Shown here: positions 20,192 through 23,562 of the stretch, piece by piece
Position numbering within the stretch: the first letter of the stretch is position 1
Layout of the letters: the number at the start of each line of letters is the position of its first letter
Source of the DNA: an uncultured bacterium
GTDB lineage: Bacteria > Verrucomicrobiota > Lentisphaeria > Victivallales > UBA1829
Direction of reading: 5' to 3'
Assembly (NCBI GenBank): GCA_900549415.1
Contig: URNX01000052.1
Span: forward strand, 1-23,562
Length of the DNA stretch: 23,562 bases
The notes under the pieces: model-generated
Databases searched by the model: none
What the model saw: only the letters and a program-made list of their open reading frames with translations
What the model was told of the DNA's origin: nothing
Program-made: the position numbers and the translations under genes

Positions 20192-22594
20192 ATGTCCATT
20201 CTCTCAACCCAAAGGTGGAAAGCCGCGCTGATTGCGGGGAGCGGATTCTTTGCCGCCGCGCTTCAGGCGCTGACTCTTTCGCCGGTCAACATGTCCCAGC
20301 ACTTCGTCGAGCCCGGGAAAGAGGTTTCATTCGCGTTCAACGCCAAAGATGCGGATGGGACGGAGGAGCTTTCCTGCGAGATTCTCAACTATCGCGGCGC
20401 AAAAAGCGGCGCTCTGACTCTGAAAGCCGGAACGGACGGAAAGTTCACGGGGAATTACAGTTTCCCGGAGGGATATTTCGTGCTTTCGGTTTCCTCCGCG
20501 AAACAGCAGTTCGGTTTCGTCGCGCTTCCGGATTTCAAAGAACAGAAGGATTACTTCTGGGGCGCAAACGTCGTGCAGCGTCTGCATTCGAAACTCCCGT
20601 ATGTCGATCTTCCGGAACTCTTCCGCATCATGGAACGCACGGGGGTGAAATCGTTCCGCAAATGGCATTCCTGGGAACTCGAGGAGCGCAAGCCCGGCAA
20701 ATGGAGCTCCCGCGAAGAGGCCGGATACGATTTCGTCAGAAAGAGTTCGCTTTCCGGACTCTGGTACTGCAACCGCTACCCGAAATTCCTTCTGTACCCG
20801 GACCGTCCCGGTCAGCGCAGACCCGCGATGCCTGAGTCGATCATCCGCACAGCGCATTCGCTTGCCGGACAGCTTGCGCGGCGCAGGGATGTACTCGATA
20901 TCTACCAGCTCCGCAACGAACCGGACGGTCAGCCGGAGCCCTCATCCGTCTACAGTTCCGACTTCATTCTGAAGTCCTCCATGGCGCGCCGTATTGCGCC
21001 GGATCTGCTGATTTCGAGCTGCGGGTTCATGTATCCGCCAGATAAATGGGGATTCGTGCTCCGTGATATGATTGAAAACGGTCTTCTTGAGACGGTCGAT
21101 TATGTTGCGTTTCACAATTATGCCGCGCCGGACACGGTCTGGAAGCAGATCCGGGAATGGCGGAACCTGTTCGGTGAATACGGCAAAGCTGGATTCCCGC
21201 TCCTTATCACCGAGTGCGGCAAAGCGTGGCCGCGCGGGTATACTCCGACTCTTGCGGACGGCGTGTACTATGGACCGTTCGGCAACAAGCGTCCGCCGCT
21301 TGCGGATGATCTTGTTTCCGCCCACTTCATCACAGCGAAGGCCGTGCTCGCAAAAGCCGCCGGAATTGAGCGGTTCTATGTGTTCGTTTTCGCCCCGCAT
21401 CCGGAAAATACATCCAACTACGGACTGCTTGATTATTACAACACGCCGATCGGCGCGATGGGCGCTTACATGTACGCCGCCCGTGTTCTTTCCGGACTCA
21501 AATATGTAGGGGACGTCAAGGAGAGTCCGCGCGGACTGGAGCGTATCGCGGTCTTTTCCGACGGAACCCGTCATGTCGCGGTTCTTCTGGGGAAGGATGC
21601 GGCGGCGCGGAAGGTCCGGACACCCGGATTGGATGTTTCCGAATACCGCTCAATGGACGGCAGCGCGGCGGACGCCGAAACACCGGTCACCGGAATCGCA
21701 TACCGCATTCTCAACACTCTTCCGGAACTTAACACCGAAACCGAAGGCATGAAGCTGCAGGCTCTTTCCTCGGAATACAAGAGGAGCCGTCCGGCGGCAC
21801 GCGACGTTATCATCAAGTTCGAGGGACAGAACCTTCCGAGCGTCTGGCAGAGCTATATGAAGTATCCCTCGAAACTCGTTTTCCGCATCGCCAATATTTC
21901 GGAGACGGAGAAGATTTTTGAGCCGGAACTCCTTCTTCCGGAAGGGATCGTCTGCAAAAAATCGCCCGGAAACAGATTTGTTCTGAAACCGGACAGCGAG
22001 ATTCTGATTGCTTATGAAACGGAGGTGACCGGCAAGCTGAAATCCTCGGAGTTCTGCGTGACGCTCCGGGATAAAACGGAGACGGCGCATTCGCTGAAAC
22101 TGCGCTTCACCTCATCGGTTCCGGGCAGCATAGTCCGTTTCCCCGATGACGCCGCTCGCTGGATTCCGCACTGCGAAGGCGGTTCCGGATTCATCCGGAT
22201 TTCGAACGACGAGACGGAAAAAGCGGTTCGTTTTTCGATCGACAGCTCCGCGCTCGGACGTCCTCTGAAGTGGGTGGAACCCGGCTTGAAGCTTGTCCCC
22301 GGCGAAACGCTTGTGGATGCGAAATACATTATCTTCGAGGTGAAAGTCAGACCTTCGTCTCCGCAGGACCGGAAGCTTGTCAGCTACGCCGGGGCGGCGA
22401 TCGCCTCCACGGAACTGAAGAAACACCTGTTCGAAGCGTACCGTCCGCTCCCGACTGAAGAGTGGAGCCGGAAGGTCGTTCCGGTCAACCGGAGTGTGAA
22501 GGATCTCTCGAACTTTGATCTGATCCGCATCGGCCTCGGTCCCGTCACGGAAAAATACGACTACTGGATCCGGAACGTTCAGGTTCAGTATTGA
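20192..22594 (+). CDS. Exported clan GH-A-type glycosidase
   Basis: The product is 800 residues, with GGAGG 5 bases before ATG 20192. A signal peptide-like segment covers 1-27 (WKAALIAGSGFFAAALQA). An Ig-like domain (about 28-115) is followed by a TIM barrel (about 120-450). The probable acid/base is Glu243 in YQLRNEPDG and the probable nucleophile is Glu341 in PLLITECGKAW, the NE...E spacing of clan GH-A families such as GH5, GH39 or GH42. VAFHNYAAP (305-313) is a typical barrel strand. After 450 come C-terminal beta-sandwich domains, the last with WSRKVVPVN and LIRIGLGPV, carbohydrate-binding-like. Likely cuts a host or dietary glycan outside the cytoplasm. The family number cannot be settled by eye. 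Second gene of the operon. Confidence 0.82.
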   Translation: MSILSTQRWKAALIAGSGFFAAALQALTLSPVNMSQHFVEPGKEVSFAFNAKDADGTEELSCEILNYRGAKSGALTLKAGTDGKFTGNYSFPEGYFVLSVSSAKQQFGFVALPDFKEQKDYFWGANVVQRLHSKLPYVDLPELFRIMERTGVKSFRKWHSWELEERKPGKWSSREEAGYDFVRKSSLSGLWYCNRYPKFLLYPDRPGQRRPAMPESIIRTAHSLAGQLARRRDVLDIYQLRNEPDGQPEPSSVYSSDFILKSSMARRIAPDLLISSCGFMYPPDKWGFVLRDMIENGLLETVDYVAFHNYAAPDTVWKQIREWRNLFGEYGKAGFPLLITECGKAWPRGYTPTLADGVYYGPFGNKRPPLADDLVSAHFITAKAVLAKAAGIERFYVFVFAPHPENTSNYGLLDYYNTPIGAMGAYMYAARVLSGLKYVGDVKESPRGLERIAVFSDGTRHVAVLLGKDAAARKVRTPGLDVSEYRSMDGSAADAETPVTGIAYRILNTLPELNTETEGMKLQALSSEYKRSRPAARDVIIKFEGQNLPSVWQSYMKYPSKLVFRIANISETEKIFEPELLLPEGIVCKKSPGNRFVLKPDSEILIAYETEVTGKLKSSEFCVTLRDKTETAHSLKLRFTSSVPGSIVRFPDDAARWIPHCEGGSGFIRISNDETEKAVRFSIDSSALGRPLKWVEPGLKLVPGETLVDAKYIIFEVKVRPSSPQDRKLVSYAGAAIASTELKKHLFEAYRPLPTEEWSRKVVPVNRSVKDLSNFDLIRIGLGPVTEKYDYWIRNVQVQY

Positions 22595-22620
22595 GCAGAA
22601 CCGGTTTTCCGCGGTCAAGG

Positions 22621-22679
22621 ATTTATATACAAAGAAACAGCTTTTATATATATCCTGATTGCGGAAAATCAAGTATAAT
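22621..22679 (+). promoter_or_regulatory. Promoter region of the prepilin-like gene
   Basis: A perfect TATAAT (22674-22679) is embedded in GAAAATCAAGTATAAT (22664-22679). ATTTATATACA (22621-22631) lies 53 bases upstream of it, the same spacing as before the gene at 19596. No good -35 box sits 16-18 bases upstream, so activation or another sigma factor is possible. Confidence 0.55.
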
Positions 22680-22711
22680 ATAAACAAGAAGAAAGAAAGG
22701 TTCAATCCGCC

Positions 22712-23479
22712 ATGAAAACACAGAAAAACTCCGTCCACATTCAATGCCTGAAGGGGAAATTCCGCAGATTTACCCTCATAGAGCTTCTTGTGGTAATTGC
22801 GATCATTGCGATCCTCGCCGGCATGCTTCTGCCTGCTTTGAACAAGGCGCGGGAAGCGGCGCGGAAAATCAACTGCACCTCCAACATGAAACAGGTCGGA
22901 ACCGCTGCGGCGCTCTACACGAACGACAACAGCGGCTACCTTGCCGTGACGTACAACGGCTCCTGGTCGTATGCGTTCGGAATCTACAAGGACGGCAACG
23001 AGCCGAAAAGCCACGGATATATTCCGTTGAAAGTCGGACGCTGCCCGTCGCAGATCGCCGCGGCATGGGCGCAGAGAGAGTTCAATGTTTATGCGATCAA
23101 CTATCCGCCGACAGGCAGTCTTTCCGGTTCCTGGTTCAGCTGGCCGATTCCGGAGGGAATTTTCGGAAACGCCGGGGCGTACATCAAAGGTGTTCCGGTC
23201 GGAACCACGCCGGAAGTCAGTTATGTTCCGGATAAAATCAAAAACATTTCGCGCTTCCCGCTTTTCAGCGATACGAGCTATGACGGCTGGGCGGATACGA
23301 AAAACGTTTCCTTCTACCAGTTCGGTCCGGTGAGCGACAATGCCGCCGTCAGCCTTCATCACGGCGGAGTCGGTTCCGCGCTCTGGGGCGATGGACACGC
23401 CAGCAACCCCGGTCGCCAGGTTTTCCGCGATCTGGATTTCAAACGTCTCAAAATCGACGGCTCTCTGCTGAAATTTTAA
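22712..23479 (+). CDS. Prepilin-like exported protein with H-X9-DG-type C-terminus
   Basis: The product is 255 residues. ATG 22712 has AGAAAGG upstream with a long 11-base spacing. The N-terminus is a type IV prepilin/pseudopilin signal: FRRFTLIELLVVIAIIAILAG (18-38), with cleavage expected before Phe20 or near it, then LLPALNKAREAARKINCTSNMKQ. The C-terminus has HHGGVGSALWGDGHAS, the H-X9-DG type ending common in Planctomycetota and Lentisphaerota proteins of this class. These are multi-copy in such genomes, and their function is unknown; a cell-surface or secretion-linked role is usually assumed. There is a full pilin-type membrane helix and a beta-rich body. The following gene starts 30 bp later. 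Confidence 0.9.
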   Translation: MKTQKNSVHIQCLKGKFRRFTLIELLVVIAIIAILAGMLLPALNKAREAARKINCTSNMKQVGTAAALYTNDNSGYLAVTYNGSWSYAFGIYKDGNEPKSHGYIPLKVGRCPSQIAAAWAQREFNVYAINYPPTGSLSGSWFSWPIPEGIFGNAGAYIKGVPVGTTPEVSYVPDKIKNISRFPLFSDTSYDGWADTKNVSFYQFGPVSDNAAVSLHHGGVGSALWGDGHASNPGRQVFRDLDFKRLKIDGSLLKF

Positions 23480-23509
23480 AATCCACGCACAACCAAAGGA
23501 TTTCTGACA

Positions 23510-23562
23510 ATGTTTCACTCATCGAAACCCGGAACAAGTTTTCTGAACCGCGAAGTTTACCG
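23510..23562 (+). CDS. Start of a gene cut by the window edge
   Basis: ATG 23510 with AAAGGA 9 bases upstream opens a frame of 17 residues (MFHSSKPGTSFLNREVY) that runs off the window. It has no signal-peptide character so far. It probably belongs to the operon of the prepilin-like gene. Function unknown. Confidence 0.5.
   Translation, partial: MFHSSKPGTSFLNREVY

Noticed and set aside
22595..22620. A terminator after the exported glycosidase gene
   Set aside because: Only a 4-bp ACCG/CGGT stem can form and no T-run follows.
22112..23518. A 468-codon minus-strand frame opposite the glycosidase end and the prepilin-like gene
   Set aside because: Codon-aligned antisense shadow crossing two real genes and their promoter.

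Overview
The window looks like chromosomal DNA from a Lentisphaerota (Victivallis-like) gut bacterium. This is inferred from the gene mix: many carbohydrate-active enzymes, a high density of AraC and IclR regulators, a DUF5696-type protein and a prepilin-like exported protein ending in an H-X9-DG-type motif. The species cannot be fixed from the sequence alone. Coding DNA is fairly GC-rich and the intergenic promoters are strikingly AT-rich. Once start codons are corrected by ribosome binding sites, no gene-free stretch exceeds 300 bp. The largest gaps are 17669-17888 and 12992-13208, and both hold promoters.

Layout. (1) 1-677: 3' part of an AraC-type regulator that appears broken by an in-frame TGA and a one-base frameshift. 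(2) 650-4138, minus strand: a putative (alpha/alpha)6-barrel protein and a GH36 alpha-galactosidase, each with its own promoter. (3) 4284-6996, minus strand: an operon IclR regulator - SDR oxidoreductase - acid-sugar dehydratase of the enolase superfamily, ending in a strong intrinsic terminator. (4) 7145-8695, plus strand: a divergent operon with a second IclR regulator and an AraC regulator. (5) 8746-11260, plus strand: a compact four-gene phage-derived cassette (head-tail connector, HK97-gp10-like protein, tail terminator, large terminase) without portal, capsid, protease or integrase. (6) 11267-14042: a DUF5696/GH101-like putative glycosidase and a divergent AraC regulator, followed by an MFS transporter (14127-15416). 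(7) 15432-17668, minus strand: phosphoglucosamine mutase GlmM translationally coupled to a shortened GlmU-like acetyltransferase (UDP-GlcNAc synthesis). (8) 17889-18302: a secreted protein made of 20-residue tandem repeats. (9) 18318-22594: an AraC/XylR-type regulator divergent from an exported beta-sandwich protein and an exported clan GH-A glycosidase. (10) 22712-end: a prepilin-like protein and the start of another gene.

How it fits together. Most of the window is a set of small sugar-scavenging units, each paired with its own regulator. The two oddities are the isolated terminase/neck-protein cassette sitting between sugar regulators and a glycosidase gene, and a shared promoter layout upstream of the genes at 19596 and 22712.
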